Source: Thozetella sp. PMI_491
Lineage: Eukaryota > Ascomycota > Sordariomycetes > Chaetosphaeriales > Chaetosphaeriaceae
Assembly: GCA_021432635.1 (NCBI GenBank)
Contig: MU270056.1
Location: forward strand, 62,001 to 126,000
Length of the DNA stretch: 64,000 nt
Reading direction: 5' to 3'
The stretch's first letter is position 1. The number at the start of each line of letters is the position of its first letter. A program made the translations under genes and the position numbers. Under the pieces are notes generated by a model, which was given only the letters and a program-made list of their open reading frames with translations, made no database searches and had not been told where the DNA came from. Shown here piece by piece: positions 22,701 through 33,614 of the stretch.

Positions 22701-23285
22701 TCCGCGTCGAGGCCAGGGTAGCATATTGTCTAACCACGGATACGTATTGTTGGAGGTATGCTTGGTCGGCGAGGAGGGAGGTGCCGTCGTGGTTCTCGCA
22801 GAAGGCCTCGAAGGTCGGCAGCGACGACTCGACCATGGTGATGTCATTGGACTTGAGGATCTGCTCCAGGATCTTGAGAATATTTGTCGCATAGAGAGGG
22901 AGGTCCTTGGGTGCCTTCTCGATAAGCGCGGTAAGGATTTGCAAGGTAACTTGGACATTCCTACATATCGAGAGTTAGCAGACGGTTCAATATCGCGCGG
23001 AAACTAGCGCGTGTAGAGAGACCAGAGAGCCCCCAACGGCGCTGGGGCAGACACGGAAGAAACGGCATACCCTATCCTCTGGCGGTAGACATCGCTAGCT
23101 GTCTTCTTCTCGAGAAAGCTGCCGACCTTCTGGATCTTGGTCCGCCGGGACTGCGCGTAGAACAGCAGATAGCTCAGCTCGCTTGAGTTCGGCTTCACGT
23201 CGACAGCGCCTTTCGTCGTCCGGGGGTAACACTTCAAGACCAGAACCTGGTGCTTGGGCCGACATTTCTGCTGGATCGCGTTCAT
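19732..23285 (-). CDS. EFR3: EFR3 plasma-membrane scaffold of the PI4-kinase complex
   Basis: Efr3 anchors the phosphatidylinositol 4-kinase Stt4 with Ypp1 at the plasma membrane, where PI4P is made. Two exons (23285-23071, 22960-19732) give 1147 aa. The conserved N-terminus (MNAIQQKCRPKHQVLVLKCYP, then SSELSYLLFYAQSRRTKIQKVGSFLEKKT) carries basic residues and Cys8/Cys19, which in the family region mediate membrane attachment, often by palmitoylation. Helical repeats follow to about residue 700 (for example TLQILTALIEKAPKDLPLYA, the ARM/HEAT-like rod). The C-terminal third is Ser/Pro/Thr-rich and low in complexity, as in fungal relatives, with many possible phosphosites. The donor is AGG-ATA-GG|GTATGC and the acceptor TGTAG|G, chosen because they rebuild R-I-G-N-V-Q-V-T-L. 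Donor choice one base earlier breaks the frame. Confidence 0.92.
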
Positions 23286-24918
23286 GACGGGCTACGGGAA
23301 GTGTTCTGCGGAGCGCAGGCAAGGTCCCGTGGTGCCGTGCTTTGTACGTCCTCGAAAAATCTCGTCGCAGGTATGTCGTGGGCTAGTGCGCGGATACGAG
23401 TCGTCTTTGTTGTCGGGATGCTCGGTATAGCGGGAGAGAAGAGGAAAAGGCCAACCAGACCTTCGGGTCTCTCGAGCAGGACAGGGGGGGGGGAAAGTTT
23501 GGAACCCAGTCGGGAGTGATGATCCAAGCGCAACAATTATTAGCTGAATGGGCTGGGAAAGGAGGCGCTCCTTCGATAGCTGCGAAAGGGCAGACGGGGG
23601 GGTGGGAATTTTGTTGATCTCAAACCCCAACTGCGTAATACCCTGTCTTACCAAGCACTGAAAGCAGTCAATGTACCAGCGCGCAGGATTTTAGCGGCGA
23701 GTTACTTCGACCGTTCGACGTCAGCGCGGGTACGCAAGTGGGACTCATTTATCGAAGTCCACCCTAGGACTCATATAAGTGATAAGGGGTAGAGAACAAA
23801 AAAAAAATACAGGGGAACCACCGGATCCGTGAAGAATAAGGGAAGAAAAATACAACTAGAGGAGACGACGAGGGACGGTAGGTTGAGGAGACACGGATGG
23901 AGGAAGATGAAAAAAAAAACGCTGGGGAGAGGCCTCGGCGAGGTGGCCCAGGCAAAAGTCATTCGAACTCCGGAGTACGTATCGCTACCCCAAAGCTGCA
24001 GCTAGAGCAATGAGGATGATGTGTTCGTTTGGGAAGTAGGTTCCCGGCTGCAGCCGTCAACTTGCTTGCAAGTACCTCCTCCTTCCCCCTCATCCCCTCC
24101 TCTACGGAGTACTTTCCTTACCTAGTCTGTTTCTACTTCGAGAACAATTAAAAAAAGGTGAAAAAGGGGGAGACAGCGTGCTACGAAGGCCTTTTCGCGC
24201 CCGGATCTCGCAGTTCGGATCCAGAGAAGCGTACAGATTGCAAGTAGGCTACGCCTCAATTCCCAAACGTCAGCGACGAAGAGGGCCCGCGGCGGGCCTG
24301 CAACTGCGTTTTGCGCCTGGCGCCACCGATGCACTGTGGTGGCAGCCCGTTTTGGGCACGATCCTTTGGCAGTGCTCCTCGCGCCATTGGATCATGCCCA
24401 GCATCGTCGTCATAGTCGGCCAACCCCCCTCTTCGATAAAGTACCTTGAATTTGCAAGCAGAGAGAGAGTGAGGGGAAGAGGGTCGATGTTGTCAAGTCT
24501 TGGCTGGTACCCATGGCCCATGGACACTGTCACCCTCGACCCGAGAGCTGAGACCCGGACAAGTCTTGGAGGCTACAGTGCACCGGTCGCGATGCATGCT
24601 CACACCACCAATGCGCTTACCTCGTGGGCCACCGACCGATGGTGGTGCATGCAGAGCCTGAGCCTTCCATGCCAACCGTCGCAATCACGCAGGCCACTCA
24701 CTGGGTCCTCTGCATCTCGCCGCGAAGACGGCATCTCGAGTACGCATGCGGGTCCCTTCGCTACATTACACTTCGTCACAGGGCTCTTCCGCGTGGAGCG
24801 GGAGATCTGGCATGCGCCGGCACGCAGGCCAATCGATTGAGACATCTGTGCGACGAGGGTCGAGGGGTGGCTGACAGCCAACGATGTACATCACGTGATG
24901 AATGCCCCCGGCAGTATA

Positions 24919-24972
24919 TGCACAGTCGATGGACGGGGCCTGAGATGCACAGCCGATGGACGGGGCCTGAGA
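24919..24972. repeat. 27-bp tandem duplication
   Basis: Two adjacent 27-bp copies beginning TGCACAG and ending GGGGCCTGAGA differ at one base (T/C at copy position 8). This near identity suggests a recent duplication. It lies in gene-free sequence. Confidence 0.85.
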
Positions 24973-26249
24973 TGGTCCTCGACGGGAGGGGCACTGGGCC
25001 GAAACAACAGGGTCGAACACACAGCCTAAGACGGACGGCCTGGGAGTTCTCGGCGTGTATCACGCACATCGGGCGGTCCGTCACGCCGCGCAGTTGGGCT
25101 ACGATAGATAGTAAGTCTAAGCCGGAGCAAAGCCACAGCTTGCGAGTCTCAAGCGGCAGCTTGGCGACCCTAAGGTCCCATCCCGTTCGTTGCCTATGCA
25201 AAGTAACCACCCACCGAGGCGTCGACGCACTGCAAGGCTGACTGATACTGAGACTTCCAATCCCCTTTCCCAAAGCACCGCAAGCCGCGTTCAGATGTCC
25301 GGACCCGACTCCGGGCTCGCGGACTTGGAATGCGGGTTCCATGTCTCATTCGCAGTAGGCAGTGCAGCCCATACAAAGCCGCTAGCAACCATGTGTAAAG
25401 CAGTCGAGCGGAATATTTGCGCTCCTGCTGTTGAAACCTTTAGATCTCGTCCGTCAGAGCTCTGCCAGCCAGGTCTCCATGACGTCAACGGACTTTCTCA
25501 TCGGTCCTCCGCGCACACATACCAATTCTATGCTAGTAGTAAAGTAGATGGCTGGCCAGAGGGGCATGTCTCAGCCCTACTAGCGCTCTCTCCTTCCCTT
25601 CAGTAGAATAAAAAGGATGTACGGGCATGCTGTAGTGGGCCGCTGGAGAAGAAAGAGGAGCAGGTCGGGGACTGACAGCCTATGCAGATCCTGTCTCTAA
25701 TTCAAGCTCGCGAAGTAATGCCACCTAGCTTAAGTCGTTGTACTCTCTCACTCTCGAGGACATGCCATCTTTCATCTCCGATGGCTTGCTTCCTGGCCTC
25801 CCTGAAGACCGCTAAGCAGGTGCTGCGACAGGATCACCGTAGTCCGGTGACTAAAAGCAGGGAGGATGTGGGAAATTCATAGGGCAGCCGGGATACAGAT
25901 TTAGAAGCTGCTAGATAGGGGAGGTTACCCATTAGGGAGGGACAGCGTCGGGCCATCCGAGAGAACAAAACAGTGCTCCAATCGCAAACATCGCTTACCA
26001 GGAAGGACACGCAAGCAAAGGACATGAACGGCCAAGCAGAGCACGGGATCGCGACTCTGCCATCTCGTTGATGGGGCCTGGGCGAAAAGTCGCGCACCAG
26101 GGGTATTCCGGCCTCGCCCGAGCGACAAGGCCTACATTGGCCTGGAGGTCTCGGTTGGTCGGTGCCGTCGATCTCATGACGACGATGGAAGGGGACAGTA
26201 CGGCCTCACGACGTTATATCGCTCACGATATATGCAGACCTATTCGGCC

Positions 26250-26278
26250 GGCAGGCAGGCAGGCAGGCAGGCAGGCAG
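26250..26278. repeat. GGCA tetranucleotide microsatellite
   Basis: Seven head-to-tail GGCA units, followed by a diverged AGACAGGCG tail. It lies in gene-free sequence 1.1 kb upstream of the FAD oxidase gene. Confidence 0.9.
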
Positions 26279-27357
26279 ACAGGCGAGGAGGCTCTGCTGG
26301 AGTCGTATTTCGTACAAAGAACCCATGCGCGTCGGCCGTTAGTGCCTTCCCTTTACATCGTTTGTTTGGCTGTCTAGACCCGATCTATCGCGGGGCGTGC
26401 CACGAGGGAACGGCGTCAGGGCGCACCGAGCATCACGGAGGGAAGCCGAGTGGCCGGTGCGTCCCTGGAGAGGGGGGAGGCGGGAGACGGATGGATAGGG
26501 TTTGTCTTCCAAAAGCACACGAGCGATTTAATGGCGCGCTATCCCAGCTTCAAGGCAGTTAGTCGCATGGGAACTCGGCACAGAGATCCCTCGCCGCTCG
26601 TCATCGTCTAACGGACCAAGGCAGCCCGATCGCCGTCCTCAATGGAAGCCTCGAGCTACTCGCCAATTGCATGCCTCGTTTGGCCCGATATAGAGGCCCA
26701 GCAACCGGGGGATTTTCGCCCGCTAGCCGGTCCCAAAATCGCGCCGTATTACGGCGGCACAGTGCCCTGTCGCTGGAGGGCTGACCTCTGCGGTGGAGCA
26801 CCAACCCCGGCAATCCTCCGCTTGCCAGCGTCGCACACGTCTTTGTGGCTTGTGCTGCACTTAGTCAACCTGCCAACGTTCCAGCCGGCGGTGCTAATTA
26901 CGAGGAATACGACCGCCCTGCCAGGGCCTGGTGGTGCGTGTCGAACGGCTTCGCGGTATACCTCCCGAAGCAGTATCGCTTAGATACTGGACCAACTCAA
27001 ACTATACACAACAAACCCCCCCCCCTCCCCCCTTTCGCTGCATAGCTGAGCTAGATATGTAGAATAGTTTGATTCCTTCCTCCTACTGCGTGTAAGTAAC
27101 CGATGATGGCCTGGTCGCCTCCTCCTCCCCCCTCCCCCTCCCCCCCGGTACCATCTACCTTTGGCTTGAACGACAAATACGTTTGGCCATGTGTCCCAGA
27201 GCTGAAAGCCCTGACATGGCGATAAATACACGTTTTCTCTGCCGGCTGTGGTGCTCGCTCGCTCCGTGCGTCTAACCACGCGCCTGTCTATATATTGATA
27301 TACATATGCCCTTCGGCCTCCGTCCTGCTCCCCAGTATCTCCCACTGACCGCCTGAC

Positions 27358-29632
27358 ATGGCAATCGCAGAACAACGCTTCTCCCCGACACGTCTCTCCC
27401 CCTTCCCCTCCTTCTCCCTCTCCTTCTCCCCCTCCTCCTCCTTCCGCCGCTCCCCTTCCTCCCTCTGGCTCTCTTCTTCTCTCTTCCTCCTCCTTCTTCT
27501 CGCCTCCACCTTCGCCCCAGCACTCGGCCACCACTACACGCCGCCAGCTCCCGCTTGCAAGGCCGTGCCCGGAACACCCGCGTGGCCTGCTCATCACGCC
27601 TGGGTCAGCCTCAATGCCTCAACTGGGGGAAGACTGTTGCAACCAGCTCCTCCAGGAGCTGTCTGCCATCCCGGACAGCCCACCTACAACACCGCAGCCT
27701 GCACCCGCGTCAGCGCATCTGGGACCACCGACGGCGGCTGGGCCGATTACACCTTTCACGCAGAGGACCCCATCTCAGTCGACTGGCAGCAGTTCGCCAA
27801 CGACTCCTGTCTTCCTGACCCGAGTGATCCGTGCAGCGGTCAAGGATATCCTATCTACGTCATCAACGCAACCTCCGCGAAGCACGTCCAGCGCGGAGTG
27901 GAGTTCGGTAGGCCCGTCCTCTCGAAGCCCCAACCACCCAAGGTTGCCCGATCGTAGCGACCGGCGCGATGCCAGCGAGGACAAGCCTCGAGGAAGCAAA
28001 GTATGCTGACACTTTGCCGCAGCGAGGAAATACAACATCAGACTAGTCGTCAAGTCTTCCGGACACGACTATCTAGGGCGTTCTGTGGCTCCGAATTCGC
28101 TCTCGATATGGACGCACCACATTAAGGGGTTCGAGTCGCACGACTCGTTCTCTCCTACCGGATGCTGCGGCGTCAGCATCAACCACACCGCCGCGACGGT
28201 CGGCGCCGGTACCAATATGTACGACATGTACTCGCGCCTAGGCGCCATCAACCAAACAGCTGTTGGTGGCGGAGGCAAGACGGTTAGCGTTGGCGGGTAG
28301 TACGTATTTTCAGAGTTCAAACTTGTCCCTTCAGCTCTACAGTTGGCCTACAAATGGAAACTTGCGACTGATTAGTCTGTCTCGACTCTGCGTTGGGCAA
28401 TCACTGACTCTGGATATGAGGTAGTCTGACCGGTGGTGGCCACTCGCTGCTCAGCTCCCGCTACGGACTTGGAACCGACCAGGTGCTCGAGATGGAGGTT
28501 GTCACGCCCACGGGCAAGATTGTTACCGCAAACGAGTGCCAAAACACAGATCTGTTCTGGGCGATGCGTGGAGTGAGAGGCCATGCATATCCCTTTTGAC
28601 CAGGAAGGATGCTAACTTGTGTATCTACGCAGGGCGGCGGCTCTACGTTCGGTGTTATGACCTCGGTCACTGTTAAAACGTATCCCAGCCCGCCGCTTCT
28701 AGATATTTCGCTCACAATCGCCACGACCAACGTCGGGAGCCCGTCCATATTTGCCATGGTCGCCTACATGATGAGTCAATACCCCTCCCTCATCACGGCC
28801 GGGCTGTCGGGCTACTCGTTCTTCTTCGACAACTTTCCGAGCCCAGCCGGGGGTAACGCGACCGTCGGCGGTCTCTTCGGCCTCTTCGCGATGCAAGACA
28901 CGCAGAACACCAGCGACGCCCTCAAGCTACTGGGCCCGGCCCTCGACCACATCAACACGACGTGGCCCGGGGAGTTCCTCGTCATACCCAGCGTGGTGGC
29001 GTTCCCTTCTTTCTTGTCGTGGTACGACGTACATTACGACCAGTCGGCGGCCGGCAAGAACCAATACACCTGCTCGAGGCTGCTAGACACCGAAGCGTTG
29101 ACGGGGAATCTGACCAGGAACGCAGAGGTGCTGAAGACGGTTGCGGCCCGCGGTGGCGGTGTCGGGACGGCGTATTTGGTGTCAGGCCCCGGCGTGCACA
29201 ACGCCCAGCCACGTGGAGGTGGGAATGCCGTGCTTCCCGCCTGGCGGACCGCGTGGGTGCACGCGACATCCGGAGTCGAGTTCCCGCCACTCAATCTAAC
29301 CGCCAGAGTCGAAGCACTAGAGACGAATGGGGACATAATCGAGCCTCTGCGAGAGCTCGCGCCGAATACGGGCGCGTATGTGAATGAGGTGAGCCTCCAC
29401 CCCTTCTGAAACTCCAGAAGAGCGTCGCTCCGTGTTGATGGTTAACCCCCTTGGCCTCTCTCTCCAGGCCGACCCTGCCGAGCCAGACTGGCAGCATCAG
29501 TTCTGGGGGTTGAATTACGATCGGCTGGTGGCCATCAAGAGAACCATAGACCCGGATGATGTTCTTTGGTGTAACCCATGTGTGGGCAATGAACGTTGGC
29601 ACGAGGTGGGGGATCAACTTTGCCGTGTGTAG
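27358..29632 (+). CDS. Secreted FAD-linked oxidoreductase (berberine-bridge-enzyme-like)
   Basis: Five exons (27358-27907, 28023-28296, 28425-28572, 28633-29388, 29468-29632) give 630 aa. The protein belongs to the PCMH-type FAD family (VAO superfamily) that oxidises sugars or alcohols with O2. The N-terminus has an unusual ~36-residue Ser/Pro/Phe-rich stretch before a Leu-rich hydrophobic core (LFLLLLLASTFAPALG). No other in-frame Met exists before residue 200, so this start is likely. FAD-binding motifs are VVKSSGHDYLGRS, where His198 is the expected 8-alpha-histidyl link, then VGAGTN, GGGHSLLSSRYGLG and GGGGSTFGV. The second flavin-linking Cys of bicovalent members appears to be absent (GGGHS replaces a GxCxxVG-type motif). 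The tail NYDRLVAIKRTIDPDDVLWC and a following C-V-G-N motif fit fungal relatives. Several N-glycosylation sequons are present. The substrate is unknown. Confidence 0.88.
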
Positions 29633-30518
29633 CCCCTCTCCTATCGAACAAGGGGCTCTGATCCGGCAGTATGGTGGCCTAGATGAACACGACTTAGGCC
29701 CAAGGATTGTTCTGAAGCGGGAATGGGATGCACTAAATCTGTCTTTGGAAGGGATTGGGGGTTGGAGAGGGGGCCGAAGTCGATTAACCCGATTAACCCC
29801 CATTAATATAATCGAGCAGGATACTAGTAATCAATCCAGAGAAACCATTATGACTTGAGCTGTCAGCGGGTTATGTCGGCGGTGTTGGAGAAGTTGCAAC
29901 TGTGGAAAGGGACATCCCCTTCAAAAAACTAGTTCGTGCACATTCTTTTCTGCGGCATGCAAGATACCCGCTGTTGTATGTTGTAGCCACGCCTACGGCC
30001 CTACCCATATGAGGTTGATGGGCCTGCACGGTATTTGTTTACCTCGAATAAAGGGGGGCGGGGAGCGGTAAAGAAACGTCTCTCTCGAGACAACACGTAC
30101 AGATTGGAAATAGGCTGCTCCGCGGGCCATTCAGGATTTCATTTATTTCACCCTATCCTTTTGACTACGTCGAGACATACCACAAACAACGGTTGTCCTG
30201 AATTCAGTATAGACATAAATCATATCTCATCTATGCCGCCTAAGCTTGCTATGGACCAGCTCCATGAAACACATATACCGGCCTCCCTCACTCCAAGTGT
30301 CTTGTGCTGGGCGCGTATTTGCGCCTCGCTCATAAACCCAGTCTCGTAATCCTATCTATATACTGGTCATTAACGTCGACCTGTGATCCTTATTTCACTC
30401 GCCATTGGGGACTGCGACCCCACTGTAGTACAAGCATGCATGACTTGGTATTGGTCCCAAGCAACTAGCCTCTTCCCGGTGCTTCTTCCAGCCATGTCGG
30501 GACCCAAGAAAGCCTCAC
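29633..30518. other. Convergent 3' region
   Basis: This separates the 3' end of the FAD oxidase gene from that of the minus-strand Ser-rich gene. Small frames have no domain. The part nearest 30518 could contain a last exon of the minus-strand gene (see findings). Confidence 0.45.
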
Positions 30519-33500
30519 TTACAGAAACGCACGGCTGCTTCCCCCCTTAGGGGTTAACCCTTGCTGATGGCTGCTGAGGAATAGGTCAACTATCCTCTTG
30601 CTTCCCCGCACCGCAGCTTCCTTGCCCGATCCTAGCACACCAGAGCTAGGCCAACCGTAGTCCTCGCCGTTCTCTTTGCCTGCACGGGTCGGTGTGGCGG
30701 GCAGGTGCTTCCGGACCGCACCGAACTGCCTTTCCACTGCCGCTGTCAGCCCGGGGCTCGAAGCAATCGAGTTCTGCTCATGGACTCGCGGACACGCCGA
30801 GCAACAATGTGAGCTTGGGGAGGCTGCCACTGCTCTCATTGGACTTCGGGCCGGTACAGGAGGGGTCGGGACCAGGCGGAAATTCCTGTTCTTAGCCAAG
30901 ATTGGATCGCAGAGCTGGGTCGGTGTGAGTTGCTTCATGCAGCTTGCCCGAGGAGATATCTTAGAAATATTGAGCTCGACGGTGGATAGTGGCGCTAGAG
31001 CTTGTGGTGGCTTGTGCGCCAGGGGGGAAGCGAAGAGACCAACGTCAGTGTCATCTGGATGAGTCTGGGCCGGCTCGCGAACATGCCCAGGCTGTACCAA
31101 GGTGGGCAACGTAGGCAGAGCAAACCGGATCTCAGCCGGCCTTGTTGGTGACGTAGCTGGATCCAGCTTTGCGACATTAGCAGCGAGCCATGCCTTCCAG
31201 TCCACGGAGCTGACTGAAGACTCAACACGATGACCCTGCGTCGGGCGGTAAGTCACTGGAGGGTCTTGCGAGATGCTCGCGCCCGAAAGGCTCGGGGGAC
31301 TGATGAGTCGTTTTTGCCCGTGCTCTTCTGTCTGGCAAGAGTAGATACTCTCGGAGTATGGCATAGCATTTCCAACATCGGAAGCGCTCTCTCGGCTGGA
31401 ATGCTGAGAACAAAGGCTATTCTTTGTGTCTGACGTACGAACTAAAGTCCCGTTGTCCGAAGAACTGAACTCTGTAACAGGAACTCGAGGCTGCGCTGGG
31501 GCAACCTCATTCGCCATGTGCCTGTGCAGGGCTCGACGGTAAGGACTCGCCGTACGGAAAAGATGCGAGGTTGGGCTCCCGAAGAACGCAGATCCACGGT
31601 CCGAGAGAGGTCTGCCTTTGGAAGGAACCTCACCAGGAAGAAGCCGGGGTGACAGCCCTCTACTACCACCGGCTGTCGGCTCCGGGCAGGGTTTATAGGA
31701 ACCAGAGTTTGTCAATGTAGACCTGGAGGAAGAGGCACTGCCAAGGTTGTGGAACAAAAATGTCTGAGCATCTTTGCCCTTGTGAGTGGACGCTACGTCA
31801 GTATAAACGTCATCTTCTAGGGGGACGGCTCGGATTGTCAACGGGGATGCTTGGGCTGTCCGACTCAACTTCTCCTCAAAAGACTCCACGGCTCTGAGCG
31901 GATTGACGTATTCCGGAACTGGAGCGTGTTGTGACTCAGGTGCATGGGCAATCTGCTGGGCGTCCCTGAGACGCTTCATTAGGGCCGAGTAAACTCGCTG
32001 GCTGTCGACTACGGGCCTAGGAGCTTTTGCTTCTTCGGCTGTATTATCCTTGGTTGGTTGAAAAAGAATCATATCATGGGGTCGCCGCAACGACGGCGAC
32101 GGTGCGTGGCCCCCGTTCTCTTTGATGACAGAAAGCCGATGCCTTTCCCACTCGCCCCATTCACGCTGCTGTTCGCTATTTAGTGTGCTCGGCCCTGAGT
32201 GGGCCCAACTGGTGAGAGATTTGTCGTCTGAGACCTTTCTTTCCTGGTCATCCCCGGTGCTTTCCACACTTCCTCGACTACAGCGGGCAAAGTGCGTCGA
32301 TGGTACGCTTCGAATGGAAGGGAGGCTTGAGGGAACTCGGCGAAGTGATCCCCTCTCAACGCCACTAGGCCTCGCTTGATTTTGCTCGCTGTCGAACGAG
32401 ATCAAAGAATTAAAAGGGTTAGAGACATCAGAGGTCTTGGCCTCGATATGTTGTTCAGGAAGAGCAGTCGGGTTGGCTCCATTCCTAGAAAGACTAAAAA
32501 AGGTTGCTAACTTCGCCCTCAGCGCTCGCGATGTCTTTCTAGCCTTGTTTCTGATGCTATCTCGTGCTGCAGGGATTCCATGGCTCGTTTGGACTGGAGA
32601 AGTGCCATAGTTCGAGCTGGTGCGACGGAGAGACTTTCGCATGCCACCGATGCTAGCCTCAGAGGTACGATTATGAGAGCCAAAGAATATCGAGTGCTTT
32701 GAGCCGGCGCGTGGTCCAAGCACTGTGGCATTTCCACCCTGTGCCGTCTCGGCTCGACTCGATACGGAGGGCGCTCTGGAATGTCGAGCCTTTATGAAGC
32801 TCATGGATTTTGGAGCTCGAAGCCGAGAGGTGGGCGGTGCTAGCTTCTCTCCTTTTCCATCCTGAACGGCAATTGCGCAAGTCTGAGACCTAGGCAACCG
32901 GGATACAGATCGCCTTGTGATGGGCGTCTCATCTTCGATGGACCGCCAGTCAGCGTCGCCAGACATAAACATCGACCGGGACCTGCGAAGACGGCGGTAC
33001 GAGGAGGGGGCAGAGGCTATATCGTCCTCTGGTGTGTAGTATTCGTCTTCGGCAATGAGGGCACTGATATATTCTTCTGCAAGACCACCAGCGGGGACGG
33101 CGAGTGGCTTGAGAAGTGGCTCGCCTAGGGAGATGGACGGCTGTCCCTCCAATATCGGCACATTTTGCAAGGGGCAGTCCTCGCTCTGGCCTAGAGTTTC
33201 AATTGGTTGGCGTAAAGTCTGGTTGCTGTCATCAACTGATGGGGGTCTCCTACCAGGGGCGAGCTTCTGGCTCGATCGCGTGGTGCAAACGGCGTTGCCA
33301 ACATAACGTACGCTCTGCTGACGGCAGTGGTTCCGGCTGCCTTGCGTTCTCTCGCGGCTAGCTGTGGATGCCCGCGGTTCGTCACCGATACATCCGGGTG
33401 ATCGCTGAGGCGACGCCGGATGGGGAGTAGGGAACAGAGGCATGTCTACACTGGCACGGCCTTGGGCGCGGGCAAATGCCTCCCGAGCAGCTATCTCAGC

Positions 33501-33614
33501 GTCCCGTTGGGCCTGAATGGGGTCAAGATGTTCAAGACGAACACTGTTCACCGAGGCAGTGGACTTGCGGCGCTCGAGATCCGACTTCGACTTGACGCTG
33601 TGTCGACGCAGCAT
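30519..33614 (-). CDS. Large Ser/Pro/Arg-rich protein of unknown function
   Basis: A single open frame of 1031 codons. I do not recognise a family. The start MLRRHSVKSKSDLERRKSTAS is basic, followed by a short helix-like stretch (DPIQAQRDAEIAAREAFARAQ). Most of the rest is rich in Ser, Pro, Arg and Thr with scattered basophilic kinase-type sites (RRxS). Blocks that look more ordered are EEYISALIAEDEYYTPEDD near residue 180, the Arg/Lys-rich segment RNKARKTSRALRAKLATFF near 355, and the stretch SLTSWAHSGP with SEQQREWGEWERHRLSVIKENGGH near 475-510. Near the end, AVERQFGAVRKHL and GSKRIVDLFLSSHQQ suggest a short conserved tail. No transmembrane segment or signal peptide is visible. It resembles fungal regulatory or cytoskeletal scaffold proteins in composition only. 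The stop codon lies inside a GTAAGT donor-like site. Confidence 0.7.
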   Translation of the reverse strand: MLRRHSVKSKSDLERRKSTASVNSVRLEHLDPIQAQRDAEIAAREAFARAQGRASVDMPLFPTPHPASPQRSPGCIGDEPRASTASRERTQGSRNHCRQQSVRYVGNAVCTTRSSQKLAPGRRPPSVDDSNQTLRQPIETLGQSEDCPLQNVPILEGQPSISLGEPLLKPLAVPAGGLAEEYISALIAEDEYYTPEDDIASAPSSYRRLRRSRSMFMSGDADWRSIEDETPITRRSVSRLPRSQTCAIAVQDGKGEKLAPPTSRLRAPKSMSFIKARHSRAPSVSSRAETAQGGNATVLGPRAGSKHSIFFGSHNRTSEASIGGMRKSLRRTSSNYGTSPVQTSHGIPAARDSIRNKARKTSRALRAKLATFFSLSRNGANPTALPEQHIEAKTSDVSNPFNSLISFDSEQNQARPSGVERGSLRRVPSSLPSIRSVPSTHFARCSRGSVESTGDDQERKVSDDKSLTSWAHSGPSTLNSEQQREWGEWERHRLSVIKENGGHAPSPSLRRPHDMILFQPTKDNTAEEAKAPRPVVDSQRVYSALMKRLRDAQQIAHAPESQHAPVPEYVNPLRAVESFEEKLSRTAQASPLTIRAVPLEDDVYTDVASTHKGKDAQTFLFHNLGSASSSRSTLTNSGSYKPCPEPTAGGSRGLSPRLLPGEVPSKGRPLSDRGSAFFGSPTSHLFRTASPYRRALHRHMANEVAPAQPRVPVTEFSSSDNGTLVRTSDTKNSLCSQHSSRESASDVGNAMPYSESIYSCQTEEHGQKRLISPPSLSGASISQDPPVTYRPTQGHRVESSVSSVDWKAWLAANVAKLDPATSPTRPAEIRFALPTLPTLVQPGHVREPAQTHPDDTDVGLFASPLAHKPPQALAPLSTVELNISKISPRASCMKQLTPTQLCDPILAKNRNFRLVPTPPVPARSPMRAVAASPSSHCCSACPRVHEQNSIASSPGLTAAVERQFGAVRKHLPATPTRAGKENGEDYGWPSSGVLGSGKEAAVRGSKRIVDLFLSSHQQGLTPKGGSSRAFL

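Larger units (their letters stand above)
23286..27357. other. 4-kb gene-free stretch
   Basis: This lies between the divergent 5' ends of EFR3 and the FAD oxidase gene. No frame has a recognisable domain, although several overlapping frames of 100-220 codons exist on both strands. It contains a 27-bp tandem duplication (24919-24972), a GGCA tetranucleotide array (26250-26278), TACGGAGTA at 24103, and C-rich tracts near 27010 and 27120. Short genes or non-coding transcripts cannot be excluded. Confidence 0.45.

Noticed and set aside
24178-24840. 220-codon plus-strand frame
   Set aside because: No recognisable domain; other frames overlap it on both strands and nothing favours this one.
27400-27600. 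Minus-strand Glu/Arg/Gly-rich frames
   Set aside because: They are complements of the C/T tract that encodes the start of the FAD oxidase and have no domain.
28120-28150. tRNA T-arm-like string GGTTCGAGTC
   Set aside because: It falls inside a coding exon of the FAD oxidase and no acceptor or anticodon stem fits around it.
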